Of a stretch of DNA of 64,000 bases, positions 8,753-17,139 are shown one piece after another; positions within the stretch are counted from its first letter, which is position 1, and every line of letters begins with the position of its first letter. The notes under the pieces are model-generated. The model had not been told where the DNA came from. It searched no databases and saw only the letters and a program-made list of their open reading frames with translations. Both the position numbers and the translations under genes were made by a program. The DNA lies in the NCBI GenBank assembly GCA_035712985.1, contig DASTAE010000233.1:4803-68802 (forward strand), in the 5' to 3' direction. This DNA comes from Actinospica sp035712985 (lineage in GTDB: Bacteria; Actinomycetota; Actinomycetes; Streptomycetales; Catenulisporaceae).

Positions 8753-11035
8753 TTAGGCGGGCACTCCGGCGAGCACCGTGCCGATCAGCGTGTCCAGCAG
8801 CCGCGGCAGCGGGATCCCGGCCTCGGCCCACATCCGCGGGTAGAGCGAGGTGGAGCTGAACCCGGGGAAGGTGTTGATCTCGTTGAACACCGGCTCCACG
8901 CCGTCGCGCAGCAGGAAGTCCACCCTGGCCAGGCCGCGGCAGCCGAGGATCTCGAAGGCCTCGACCGCCATCCTCTGCAGCTCGGCCGTGATCTCCGGGG
9001 CGATCGGGGCGGGCAGCAGGATGTCGGTGGCCGTCGCGTCCTGGTACTTCGCGGCGTAGTCGAGGAAGTCGCGGCCGCCCTGGTGCAGCACGATCTCGAC
9101 CGGCGGGCTGGCCTCGACGCGGCCGTCCGGGTGCTCGAGCACCGCGATGTCCACCTCGCGGCCGATCACGCTGCGCTCGACCAGCACCTTCTCGTCCCAC
9201 TTGCGGGCCGTGGCCAGCGCCTCGCCGAGCTCCTCCCAGTTCTTCACCCGGCTCACGCCGACGCTGGAGCCGGAGCGCGCGGGCTTGACGAAGGCGGGCA
9301 GGCCGAGCCGCTCGCGGTCCGCGTCGGACAGGTCGTCGGCGTCGCGGCGCAGCACGGCCCAGTCGGCGACGCGCAGCCCGCTGGTCACCAGGACGCGCTT
9401 CGCGACGTCCTTGTCCATGCCGAGCACGCTGCCGGCCATGCCGGAACCCACGTAGCGCACGCCGAGCGCGTCCATCAGCGCCTGCACGGTGCCGTCCTCG
9501 CCGAACGGGCCGTGCAGCGCGGGCACCACCACGTCGGCCGAGGCCAGCACGCCGAGCGCCTGCTCGTGGTCGGCGCCGGTGCGCAGCGCCGGATCGGGGG
9601 TCGCGGCCACCAGGTCGTGCGGACCGCAGACCCCGGCGGGCCAGTCGGACGGGCCCGGGATCCAGCGTCCCTCGGGGCTGATCCGCACCGGCTGCACCCG
9701 GTAGCGCTCGCGGTCCAGGTAGCTGACGATGGTCGCCCCGGAGGCGCAGGAGACGTCGTACTCGCCGCCGGGACCGCCGAACAGCACGACGATCCGCAGC
9801 CTGCCCTCGTGCCCTGATGCGCCCTGGTCGGCCGCGGGGGCGCCGGGGGCGGCGAGGTAGCGGCGCGGCACCCGCGGGCCGATCCTGGTCAGCACCTCCA
9901 GCGGGGTCGTGCCTGACCACGCGGCCCACTCGGCGGCGGTCGGCTCGCCGTGCCCGCCGGTGCCGAAGACCAGGGCCTCGTCGCCCGCCTCGACCTCGAG
10001 CTGACCGGCGTCGACCACGCAGGAGTTCATCGCGATCCGCCCGGCGACCCGGCACTGCCGGCCGCCCACGGATATCCGCGCGCCGCCGGACGCCGCGCGC
10101 GGCAGGCCGTCGGCGTAGCCCAGCGGCACCAGGGCCAGATTGGTGACATCAGAGGTCTGATATATGTGGTCGTAGGAGACGCCCTCGCCCGCGTCGACGC
10201 GGCGGGTCATCGCGATCCGCGCGCGCAGCGTCATCGCCGGGACCAGCTGGTTCCCGCCGACGAAGTCCATGCCGTACAGGCCGCTGCCGAGCCGGATCAC
10301 GTCGTAGTGCGAGCGCGGGATCGTCAGTGCCGCGGTCGAGTTCGCGATGTGCAGCAGGCGGCCGGTGAGACCGGCCTCCTCGGCCTGCCGGACCGCCTCG
10401 TCGAACAGGTCGAGCTGGCTCGTGGTCGTCGGGTGCGCGGGCTGCTCCGGGTGCACCAGGTGCGACCACAGGCCGCGCACGTGCACGGCGCCCTCGCGCT
10501 CGAACCGGGCCGCCGCCTCCACGAGCGCGGGCCACTGCGCGGGCGAGGCTCCGTTGCGGTGCAGGCCGGTGTCCACCTTGAGCTGGATCTCGGCGGTGCG
10601 CCCGAGCCGCTTCGCGCACGCCGCGATCGCCTCCAGCTGCGCCTGCGAGGAGACCGTCAGGTCAAGGTCGGCGCGCAGCGCGTCGGTCAGGTCCTCGTCG
10701 GGCAGGTGCAGGAAGACCAGGATCGGCGCCCGGATCCCGGCGGCGCGCAGCGGCAGCGCCTCGCCGACGAAGGAGACCGCGAGCCAGGTCGCGCCGTGCG
10801 CCAGGGCGGTGCGCGCGATCTGCACGGCGCCGTGCCCGTACCCGTCGGCCTTGACCACGGCCATCAGCGCGGCGTCGGTGCCGGCGCGGAAGATCCGCAG
10901 GTTCTCGGCGACCGCGCCGAGGTCGATGACCGCCTCCGTCATCCGTTCCCCCGGGATGACCGGGTTCTCGGGAACGGGGGAGCCGGCCGGGGCGCTGGGG
11001 TCTGAGGCGAGCGGCGGGTGCGCTGAGCTGGACAT
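8753..11035 (-). CDS. Fused alanine racemase / D-alanine-D-alanine ligase
   Basis: One uninterrupted frame of 760 residues encodes two enzymes. Residues about 30-395 are alanine racemase: PLP-lysine Lys62 in AVVKADGYGHG, DTGLHRNG, the Tyr of GVSYDHIYQT as second base, and a C-terminal RIGPRVPRRY. Residues about 408-760 are D-Ala-D-Ala ligase: FGGPGGEYDVS, HGPFGEDGTVQ, PAFVKPARSGSSVG, and NEINTFPGFSS. The AKYQD segment keeps the Tyr that marks D-Ala specificity; van-type D-lactate ligases differ there. Together they convert L-Ala to D-Ala-D-Ala, the MurF substrate. ATG 11035 was preferred because the in-frame GTG at 11089 falls inside the 31-bp upstream element; ATG 10942, after GGGGGA, is another option. 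The upstream sigma gene ends 60 bp before the ATG. Confidence 0.93.
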   Translation of the reverse strand: MSSSAHPPLASDPSAPAGSPVPENPVIPGERMTEAVIDLGAVAENLRIFRAGTDAALMAVVKADGYGHGAVQIARTALAHGATWLAVSFVGEALPLRAAGIRAPILVFLHLPDEDLTDALRADLDLTVSSQAQLEAIAACAKRLGRTAEIQLKVDTGLHRNGASPAQWPALVEAAARFEREGAVHVRGLWSHLVHPEQPAHPTTTSQLDLFDEAVRQAEEAGLTGRLLHIANSTAALTIPRSHYDVIRLGSGLYGMDFVGGNQLVPAMTLRARIAMTRRVDAGEGVSYDHIYQTSDVTNLALVPLGYADGLPRAASGGARISVGGRQCRVAGRIAMNSCVVDAGQLEVEAGDEALVFGTGGHGEPTAAEWAAWSGTTPLEVLTRIGPRVPRRYLAAPGAPAADQGASGHEGRLRIVVLFGGPGGEYDVSCASGATIVSYLDRERYRVQPVRISPEGRWIPGPSDWPAGVCGPHDLVAATPDPALRTGADHEQALGVLASADVVVPALHGPFGEDGTVQALMDALGVRYVGSGMAGSVLGMDKDVAKRVLVTSGLRVADWAVLRRDADDLSDADRERLGLPAFVKPARSGSSVGVSRVKNWEELGEALATARKWDEKVLVERSVIGREVDIAVLEHPDGRVEASPPVEIVLHQGGRDFLDYAAKYQDATATDILLPAPIAPEITAELQRMAVEAFEILGCRGLARVDFLLRDGVEPVFNEINTFPGFSSTSLYPRMWAEAGIPLPRLLDTLIGTVLAGVPA

Positions 11036-11060
11036 GGCCGCCGATTCTGGTCGAGGTGCT

Positions 11061-11091
11061 TCAACATCCTGTCTACAGCCGGTCAACACGG
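11061..11091 (-). promoter_or_regulatory. 31-bp element upstream of alr-ddl, shared with the sigma gene
   Basis: On the minus strand this reads CCGT, GTTGACC, GGCT, GTAGAC, AGGAT, GTTGA, 26 bp before the ATG at 11035. The same blocks with identical spacing occur at 11603-11633 upstream of the sigma gene; 23 of 31 positions match. GTTGA-like units recur every 11 bp. It could be a promoter read by the adjacent ECF factor, or an operator for an OmpR-type regulator. Confidence 0.6.
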
Positions 11092-11095
11092 CTCC

Positions 11096-11563
11096 TCAGC
11101 GCAGCTCCGCGCGCAGGGTGCGCAGGGCGTGCCGGGTACGGGTCTTGACGGTGCCCTCGGGGATGCCGAGGGTCTCGGCCGTCTGCCGCATGGTGCTGTG
11201 CAGGTAGTAGACGTGGAAGACCACGGCGCGCTGCGGATCCGGGAGGCCGGCCAGCGCGGGGGAGAGCACGGCGCGGTCGAGCACCTGCTCGGTGTGGTCG
11301 TGCCGGGTCGGGATGTGGCCGAGCGGCTCGTCGCCGCACTCGGCGGGCCGGGCGGCGCGGCTGCGCGAGGCGTCGATGGCCAGCCGCCGGGCCACGGTCA
11401 GCAGCCAGCCGCGCGCCGAGGCGTCCTCGAGCACGTGCAGATTCCGCCACGCCCGCAGCATCGTCTCCTGCAGCAGGTCCTCCGCGGCCTGCCGGTCTCC
11501 GCTCGTCCAGCGCATCAGGGAGTGCAGCAGGGACTGACCGTGCGTCGCGTAGAGGTCCCGCAT
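11096..11563 (-). CDS. ECF-type RNA polymerase sigma factor
   Basis: The product is 155 residues with sigma region 2 (DRQAAEDLLQETMLRAWRN, then SARGWLLTVARRLAIDASRS) and region 4 (LPDPQRAVVFHVYYLHSTMR, then LGIPEGTVKTRTRHALRTLR). ATG 11563 was chosen over GTG 11578 because AGGAA lies about 7 bp before the ATG. No anti-sigma gene is adjacent, so control may be transcriptional. The gene is followed on the same strand by the Alr-Ddl fusion, and both carry the same 31-bp upstream element. This suggests autoregulation and control of D-Ala-D-Ala supply, which is an inference. Confidence 0.9.
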   Translation of the reverse strand: MRDLYATHGQSLLHSLMRWTSGDRQAAEDLLQETMLRAWRNLHVLEDASARGWLLTVARRLAIDASRSRAARPAECGDEPLGHIPTRHDHTEQVLDRAVLSPALAGLPDPQRAVVFHVYYLHSTMRQTAETLGIPEGTVKTRTRHALRTLRAELR

Positions 11564-11602
11564 CCGCTTTTCCTGCACCTCGCAGACACTAGGCCCGGCC
11601 GA

Positions 11603-11633
11603 TCAACGGCCCGTCTACGCCTGGTCAACGCGG
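11603..11633 (-). promoter_or_regulatory. 31-bp element upstream of the sigma gene
   Basis: The minus strand reads CCGC, GTTGACC, AGGC, GTAGAC, GGGCC, GTTGA, 40 bp before ATG 11563. It is the second copy of the element at 11061-11091, with the same spacing of all three GTTGA-like units. The position suits an autoregulated promoter. Confidence 0.6.
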
Positions 11634-11818
11634 ATGATTGCCGGTCCTTGACCCTGGCCTAAGGAAGTGACCTCTTCATGTAACGCGTTCTTAGCGTATC
11701 TTCAGTGAGATTGACGGATGTCTCGCCGGGACGGGACCGCGAAGATCATCCGAGAACCGCAGGCACATCTCGGGACGTGTGCACCACAGGGGCGTCCGGT
11801 GAGCGGGGGAGGGTACGG

Positions 11819-14107
11819 ATGACGGAGTTCACCTTCCGGCTGTTGGGGCCGGTGCGCGCGTGGCGGGGCGAGACGGAGCTCGAGGTCGGGCCGCCCCAGC
11901 AGCAGGCGGTGCTGGCCGTGCTGCTGCTCGCGCGCGGGGCGCACGTCTCGATGGCCTCGATGCTGGACGCGCTCTGGGGCGAGCGTCCGCCCAAGTCGGG
12001 CGCGGGGGCCGTGCGCACCTACGTGTCCCGGCTGCGGCAGATCCTCAACGCGGGGGACGCCGGCGGCGGCATCGTCATCGAGCCGATCGGCGACGGCTAC
12101 GCGCTGCGCGGCGAGCAGGTCAGCGTGGACGCGGACGTGTTCGAGGAGCGGGTCGGCGCCGCGGTGGCCGCGCGCCGGGCGGGCGCCGAGGCGGCCGAGC
12201 TGTGCCGCCAGGCGCTCACCGAATGGCGCGGAGAGCCGCTGGTCGGCGTGCCGGGACCGTACTTCGAGTGGGTCCGCGCGCGGATGATCGAGCTGCGCGC
12301 CGACGCCGCCGAGATCGAGGCGGCCGCGCAGGTCGAGTCCGGGGACCACCTCGCCGCGATCGGCGGCCTCAGGACCCTGATCCCGTCGTACCCGCTGCGC
12401 GAGAGCCTGCACGAACTGCTGATGCTCGCGCTCTACCGGGCCGGCCGCCAGGCCGACGCGCTCGAGGTGTACGAGAGCGCGCGCCGGATCCTGCGCGACG
12501 AGCTGGGCATCGAGCCGGGTCCGGCGCTCAAGCGGATGCACCTGCGCGTCTTGAGCGCCGACGACGCGCTGGCTCCCGTCGTCGCGGCCATCACCGCCCG
12601 CGCGTCCTCGGGCGCGCTCGACGCCGGCGGCGGCACCGCGCTCGCCGTGCGCAGCGAGCTCGCCGACCCGCTGGCCGACGACGTGACCGTGCGCATGATC
12701 GCCATCCCGCCGCAGCGCCGCGAGCCGCACTCCGAGGTCTTCCGCCGCGACGTGCGCGAATCCCGTGCGATCCCGTCACTCGCCCGGCAGCTCCAGGAGG
12801 CCCGCCGTCGCGCGTTCGTCGGTCGCGGCCCGGAGGTCGACGCGTTCCGCTCAGCCCTCGACGAGGCCGACCGCCCCTTCACGCTGCTGTTCGTGACCGG
12901 CCCCGGCGGCATCGGAAAGACCACTTTGCTGCGCCGTTTCGCCGACGAGGCAACGGAATCGGGCCGCGCCATCGTCGAACTCGACGCCACCCGCGATCTC
13001 GAATGCGCGCCCGCGGCCTTCGAGACCGCCGCGTCCCCGATGCTCGACGCGACCTCCGCCGGCGCGGTCCTGCTCGTGGACGGATTCGAGAACTGCCGCA
13101 CCCTCGAGCCCTGGCTGCGCGAGGACTTCCTGCCGCGCCTGCCGCTCGGCTCGGTCGTCGTCTTCGCCGCGCGCACGAAGCCGGCCCGCGCGTGGCGCTC
13201 CGACCCCGCGTGGCGCGAGATATTCGAGCACGTAGAACTCGGCGAACTCACCGAACGCGAGGCGCGCGAGCTCCTGGCGACCTGCGAAGTCCGCGCGGAG
13301 CACCAGAAAGCCGTACTGGCCTTCGCAGGCGGCAACCCGCTGGCGCTGTCGCTCTCCGCCGACGCGGCCCACGAATACGACGGGCCAGGCTGGACCCCGT
13401 CCCACGAGGTGATCGGCGCGCTCGTGGACCAACTGGTCGGCGAAGCCCCGTCCGCCGAACACCGGCAGGCCCTGGACGTGTGCGCGCTCCTGCCGACCAC
13501 GAACGAGGAACTGCTGCGCGCAGCCCTGCCCGAGGCCGACAGCGCGGCCCTCTTCGCCTGGCTGCGAGAGCTGCCCTTCATCGAGTCCGGCTCGCAGGGC
13601 GTGTATCCGCACGCCGTCGTCCGCGAGATCCTCGACGCCGACCTGCGATGGCGCGACCCGGAGCGTCACCAGGTGATGCGCGCGAGAGTCCTGTCCCACC
13701 TGGCCGACACGCCGGCGCCCGTCGTCGTCCCCTCGGTGTCCCGCGAGGAGTTCAACACCGCGGTCCGAGCCGCCCTGCGCGCCTGGCACCGCCCCGACAC
13801 CCTCGCCGACAGCGCGCTCCAGCAGGCGACCCTCGTGCCTGGTGGAAGCCATGACAACGTCGTCCCCGCCGAGCGTGTCCGCGCCGCGATCTCCGAGGCC
13901 CTCACCCGCCTGCGCGAGGACCGCCACGGTGAAAAGCTCTACGCGGCCCTGGCCTCCACGTACCTCGACGTGGACGCGAAGCAGCAGCACGCCGTGGCCG
14001 AGGAGCTGGGCCTGCCCTTCGGCACCTACCGCCGCCACCTGGCACAGGCCGTCGACCGGGTGTGCGAACTGCTGTGGCACGAGCGCGCCGTGGCCGGCTC
14101 CGTCTGA
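11819..14107 (+). CDS. SARP/AfsR-like regulator with BTAD and NTPase domains
   Basis: The 762-residue protein starts at ATG 11819 after a strong GGGGAGGG site. Residues 1-100 are an OmpR-like winged helix (LGPVRAWRGETELEVGPPQQ, then AVRTYVSRLRQIL). Residues about 100-255 are the bacterial transcriptional activation domain, ending LGIEPGPALKRMHLRVL. A Walker A motif (TGPGGIGKTTLLRRF) lies near residue 360 and a Walker B-like AVLLVDGFENC near 420. The last 70 residues contain a helix-turn-helix-like LGLPFGTYRRHLAQAVDRVC, seen at the C-terminus of other actinobacterial ATPase regulators. SARPs activate specialised metabolism or development. The target is not evident here. It diverges from the sigma gene. 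Confidence 0.88.
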   Translation: MTEFTFRLLGPVRAWRGETELEVGPPQQQAVLAVLLLARGAHVSMASMLDALWGERPPKSGAGAVRTYVSRLRQILNAGDAGGGIVIEPIGDGYALRGEQVSVDADVFEERVGAAVAARRAGAEAAELCRQALTEWRGEPLVGVPGPYFEWVRARMIELRADAAEIEAAAQVESGDHLAAIGGLRTLIPSYPLRESLHELLMLALYRAGRQADALEVYESARRILRDELGIEPGPALKRMHLRVLSADDALAPVVAAITARASSGALDAGGGTALAVRSELADPLADDVTVRMIAIPPQRREPHSEVFRRDVRESRAIPSLARQLQEARRRAFVGRGPEVDAFRSALDEADRPFTLLFVTGPGGIGKTTLLRRFADEATESGRAIVELDATRDLECAPAAFETAASPMLDATSAGAVLLVDGFENCRTLEPWLREDFLPRLPLGSVVVFAARTKPARAWRSDPAWREIFEHVELGELTEREARELLATCEVRAEHQKAVLAFAGGNPLALSLSADAAHEYDGPGWTPSHEVIGALVDQLVGEAPSAEHRQALDVCALLPTTNEELLRAALPEADSAALFAWLRELPFIESGSQGVYPHAVVREILDADLRWRDPERHQVMRARVLSHLADTPAPVVVPSVSREEFNTAVRAALRAWHRPDTLADSALQQATLVPGGSHDNVVPAERVRAAISEALTRLREDRHGEKLYAALASTYLDVDAKQQHAVAEELGLPFGTYRRHLAQAVDRVCELLWHERAVAGSV

Positions 14108-14183
14108 GCCCCTTACGCTGCGCCCCCGCCCGGTATCCGATCAGACCCTGGCGTGCCCGCACCCCTGCGCGCTACTGTGGCAG

Positions 14184-14195
14184 GCAAACGTTTGC
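14184..14195. promoter_or_regulatory. LacI-type operator upstream of the GH127 gene
   Basis: GCAAACGTTTGC is a perfect 12-bp palindrome with the central CG typical of LacI-family operators, 17 bp before the GH127 ATG. The identical sequence lies at 18254-18265 next to a lacI-type gene. Confidence 0.8.
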
Positions 14196-14212
14196 TCTCG
14201 GAAGGGTGGGCC

Positions 14213-16117
14213 ATGACGGCTGATAGGAGTGCCGCCGCGGGACCGGTCGGCGAGCTGGGCGCGGCAGCGGTGTTGCGCGCGTTGCCTCCCGGGGCGGTGC
14301 GGCTCGGCTCCGGCTTCTGGTCCGCGCGGGTGGCCGCGAACGCGGAACGCTCGCTCGCCGCCGGGCTCGCGCGGATGACCGAGGCCGGGACGCTGGAGAA
14401 CCTCGAACTCGCGGCGGGCACGGCCGAGGGCGCGTACCACGGAAAGCTCCCGTTCCTCGACACCGACGTCTACAAATGGCTCGAGGCGGTGGCCTGGCAT
14501 CTGCAGACCACTGATGCGCCCGACTGGGAGCGGCGCGGCGACGAGGTGATCGCGCTGGTCGCGGCCGCGCAGCACGAGGACGGCTACATCAACAGCTACA
14601 CCACCGTCGTCCGCGGCGGCGAACGCTGGGCCGACCTGCCCTCGGGCCACGAGATGTACTGCGCGGGCCACCTGATCCAGGCCGGGATCGCGCACCGCCG
14701 GGCCACCGGCCGCGGGTCCCTGTTCGACATCGCCGTCCGCTTCGCCGACCTGCTCGTCGCCGAGTTCGGCGAGGGCGGGAAGCGGGTCGGCTACTGCGGC
14801 CACCCCGAGGTGGAGACCGCGCTCGTCGAGCTCTACCGCGAGACCGGCGACGCCGACTACCTGCACCTGGCCGACCGCTTCATCACCCTGCGCGGCAGCG
14901 GGCAGATGGGCGACCGCCCCTTCGGGCGCCGCTACTGGCAGGACCTCGTGCCCGTCAGGGAACTGCGAGCGCTGCACGGCCACGCCGTCCGCGCGCTCTA
15001 CCTCGCCGCGGGCGTGACCGACGTGTACCTGGAGACCGGCGAGGCCGCGCTGCTCGACGTGCTGCGCGACCAGTGGGACGACCTGCTGCGCGGGAAGACG
15101 TACGTCACCGGCGGCACCGGTGCCCGCCACCGCGACGAGGCCCTCGGCGACGCCTTCGAACTCCCCACCGACCGCGCGTACACCGAGACCTGCGCCGCGA
15201 TCGCTCTGATGCAGTGGGCCTGGCGTATGCAGCTGGCGACCGGCGAGTCCCAGTACGCCGACATCTTCGAGCGCGTGATGTACAACGGCTTCCTGGCCGG
15301 CGTCTCCCTCGAGGGCGACCGCTACTTCTACGTCAACCCGTTGCAGGTCCGCCCCGACACGACCCTCGGCCCCGACGGCCGCCAAGCGTGGTTCAGCTGC
15401 GCCTGCTGCCCGCCCAACGTCATGCGCACCCTCGCCAGTCTGACGCACTACTTCGCCACCAGCGACGAGACCGGTATCCAGATCCACCAGTACGCCCCCG
15501 GGGACATCCAGCTCGACGGCCGCGGCGTGAGCGTCGAGACCGGCTACCCCTTCGACGGCAGCGTGCGGATCACCGTCCCGCCCAAGGCCGCCGGGGCCTG
15601 GACCCTGACCCTCCGCGTCCCGTCCTGGGCACGAGGCGCCAGCACGGTGCTCGTCAACGGCGAGCCCGCCGACGTGGACGACGCCGACTACGTCCGCCTC
15701 ACCCGAGCCTGGCACGGCGGCGACACGGTAGACCTCGAATTCCCCCTGCGCCCCCGCCTCACCGTCGCCGACCCCCGCGTGGACGACGCCCGCGGTTGCG
15801 TGGCCATCGAGCGAGGCCCCCTCGTCTACTGCGCCGAGCACCAGGACCAGGACGCCGACCTCAGCGCCCTGACCCTCTCCGGCCACCCCTGGGACGGCGC
15901 CCCGATCGAGATCAGCGGCGCCACCTTGCCCACGGTTCTGATCGACGCCACCGCCCGCTCCGCGGACGGCAAGGACCCGTGGCCCTACCGCGAGCTGGGC
16001 GCCGCCCCGACCACCCACGCCGGCCACACCCGCGTCACGGCGATCCCGTACCTGGCCTGGGCCAACAGGACCTATGGAGCGATGCGGGTGTGGTTGCCGC
16101 ATGATGAGGCGGTGTAG
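14213..16117 (+). CDS. GH127-type glycosidase, likely beta-L-arabinofuranosidase
   Basis: The 634-residue protein lacks a signal peptide, so it is cytoplasmic. It carries the GH127 alpha/alpha-barrel features YHGKLPFLDTDVYKWLEA, QHEDGYINSYTT and YVTGGTGARHRDEALGD. Near residues 395-400 is the FSCACCPPN motif; in characterised members of this family a cysteine of this motif is the nucleophile and others bind zinc. The C-terminal half is beta-sandwich. GH127 enzymes release L-arabinofuranose from plant or wall glycans. ATG 14213 follows GGAAGGG. The operator just upstream matches the one between the LacI gene (17140-18159) and the ricin-lectin glycosidase (18304), so the three genes look like one regulon. 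Confidence 0.88.
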   Translation: MTADRSAAAGPVGELGAAAVLRALPPGAVRLGSGFWSARVAANAERSLAAGLARMTEAGTLENLELAAGTAEGAYHGKLPFLDTDVYKWLEAVAWHLQTTDAPDWERRGDEVIALVAAAQHEDGYINSYTTVVRGGERWADLPSGHEMYCAGHLIQAGIAHRRATGRGSLFDIAVRFADLLVAEFGEGGKRVGYCGHPEVETALVELYRETGDADYLHLADRFITLRGSGQMGDRPFGRRYWQDLVPVRELRALHGHAVRALYLAAGVTDVYLETGEAALLDVLRDQWDDLLRGKTYVTGGTGARHRDEALGDAFELPTDRAYTETCAAIALMQWAWRMQLATGESQYADIFERVMYNGFLAGVSLEGDRYFYVNPLQVRPDTTLGPDGRQAWFSCACCPPNVMRTLASLTHYFATSDETGIQIHQYAPGDIQLDGRGVSVETGYPFDGSVRITVPPKAAGAWTLTLRVPSWARGASTVLVNGEPADVDDADYVRLTRAWHGGDTVDLEFPLRPRLTVADPRVDDARGCVAIERGPLVYCAEHQDQDADLSALTLSGHPWDGAPIEISGATLPTVLIDATARSADGKDPWPYRELGAAPTTHAGHTRVTAIPYLAWANRTYGAMRVWLPHDEAV

Positions 16118-16184
16118 GGGGGTCGGTCCTCCGCTCGGTCCAGTGTGCATCGGCGGCATTCGGGATCGTGTTCGGCCCTACCTA

Positions 16185-16221
16185 CGGCCCTGGCATTGCG
16201 CGTCGCTCCACGCCAGGGCCG
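16185..16221 (+). terminator. Possible hairpin terminator after the GH127 gene
   Basis: CGGCCCTGGC (16185-16194) pairs perfectly with GCCAGGGCCG (16212-16221) around a 17-nt loop, in the gap between the GH127 and YoaK-type genes. There is no T-run. The rest of the 212-bp gap shows nothing I can name. Confidence 0.4.
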
Positions 16222-16329
16222 TCCGCGAGCCTACGTAGCTACGCGTGGCCTCCAGCGGTCCATTGCCAACCGGGGCCGGAGCCGCACGTCAGCCGCGATT
16301 CCGTCCCACGCGGGATCTAACCTGAAGCC

Positions 16330-17067
16330 ATGACCTCCGAGAACCTGCAGCAGGCGTGGCGGACGATCGTGCCCGAGCGGGGGGCGCGGTTCGGGCCGTT
16401 GCCACCGTTGATGCTGCTGCTTACGCTCGTCACGGGCTTCGTGGACGCGTACAGCTATCTGGCGCTGGGGCACGTGTTCGTGGCGAACATGACGGGGAAC
16501 GTGGTGTTCTCGGGGTTCGCGATCGCCGGGACGCCCGGGTTCTCGCTGGTGGCTTCGGTGGTGGCGCTCGCGGCGTTCGCGGTGGGGGCGTTGTGCGGGG
16601 GACGGGTCAGCCGGCTCGAGCCCGCGCATCGGGGGCGGATGCTGTCGCTGGCGGTGGTGATCGAGGGGACGATCATGCTCGCGGCGTATCTCGTGGTGGC
16701 GTTGGCGGAGTCGCCGGATACGTCTTCGGCGGTGCGGTACACGGTGATCGTGCTGTTGGGGCTGGCCATGGGGACGCAGAACGCTGCGGCGCGGGCGTTG
16801 GCGGTGCCGGATCTGACGACGACCGTGCTCACGCAGACGATCACGGGGACCAGCGCGGACAGTCGGGCGGCCGGCGGGCCCGGTGGGAAGGCCGGGCGGC
16901 GGCTGTTGTCGATCGCTGCGATGTTCCTGGGGGCGACGGTCGGGGCGCTGCTCATCAAGCACGGGCACGCGGCGGCGAGCCTGCTGTGCGCGGTCGGGCT
17001 GCTGGCGGTCGCGGCCGCTGCGGTGTGGCGGACCCGGGGGTCTGAGGAGGAGTGGACCAAGCCGTAG
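16330..17067 (+). CDS. DUF1275/YoaK-family membrane protein
   Basis: This is a 245-residue integral membrane protein with about six hydrophobic spans. The family signature is clear: LTLVTGFVDAYSYLALGHVFVANMTGNVV in the first third, LGLAMGTQNAAARALAVPDL in the middle, and TTTVLTQTITG after it. YoaK-type proteins are found widely in bacteria and have no established reaction; they may be transporters or membrane stress proteins. The gene is between the GH127 gene and the lacI-type gene but is transcribed away from its operators. The ribosome site is weak. Codon use here is richer in GTG/GCG than its neighbours but not clearly foreign. Confidence 0.8.
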   Translation: MTSENLQQAWRTIVPERGARFGPLPPLMLLLTLVTGFVDAYSYLALGHVFVANMTGNVVFSGFAIAGTPGFSLVASVVALAAFAVGALCGGRVSRLEPAHRGRMLSLAVVIEGTIMLAAYLVVALAESPDTSSAVRYTVIVLLGLAMGTQNAAARALAVPDLTTTVLTQTITGTSADSRAAGGPGGKAGRRLLSIAAMFLGATVGALLIKHGHAAASLLCAVGLLAVAAAAVWRTRGSEEEWTKP

Positions 17068-17139
17068 GCGACGTAACAGAAAGATCGTCAGCCGGTATGG
17101 AAGGACCGTCGGCCGACCCGGAAGGTCCCCGAAATACCG

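Noticed and set aside
8753..9800. Vancomycin-type D-Ala-D-Lac ligase
   Set aside because: The ligase has the AKYQD Tyr of D-Ala-D-Ala enzymes, and no vanH- or vanX-like gene is nearby.
11036..11089. Upstream GTG start for the Alr-Ddl fusion
   Set aside because: It lies inside the conserved 31-bp element and has no ribosome site; ATG 11035 is just downstream of the element.
11061..11091. PHO boxes
   Set aside because: The 11-bp period fits, but the units read GTTGACC/GTAGACA rather than GTTCACC, and no phosphate genes are adjacent.
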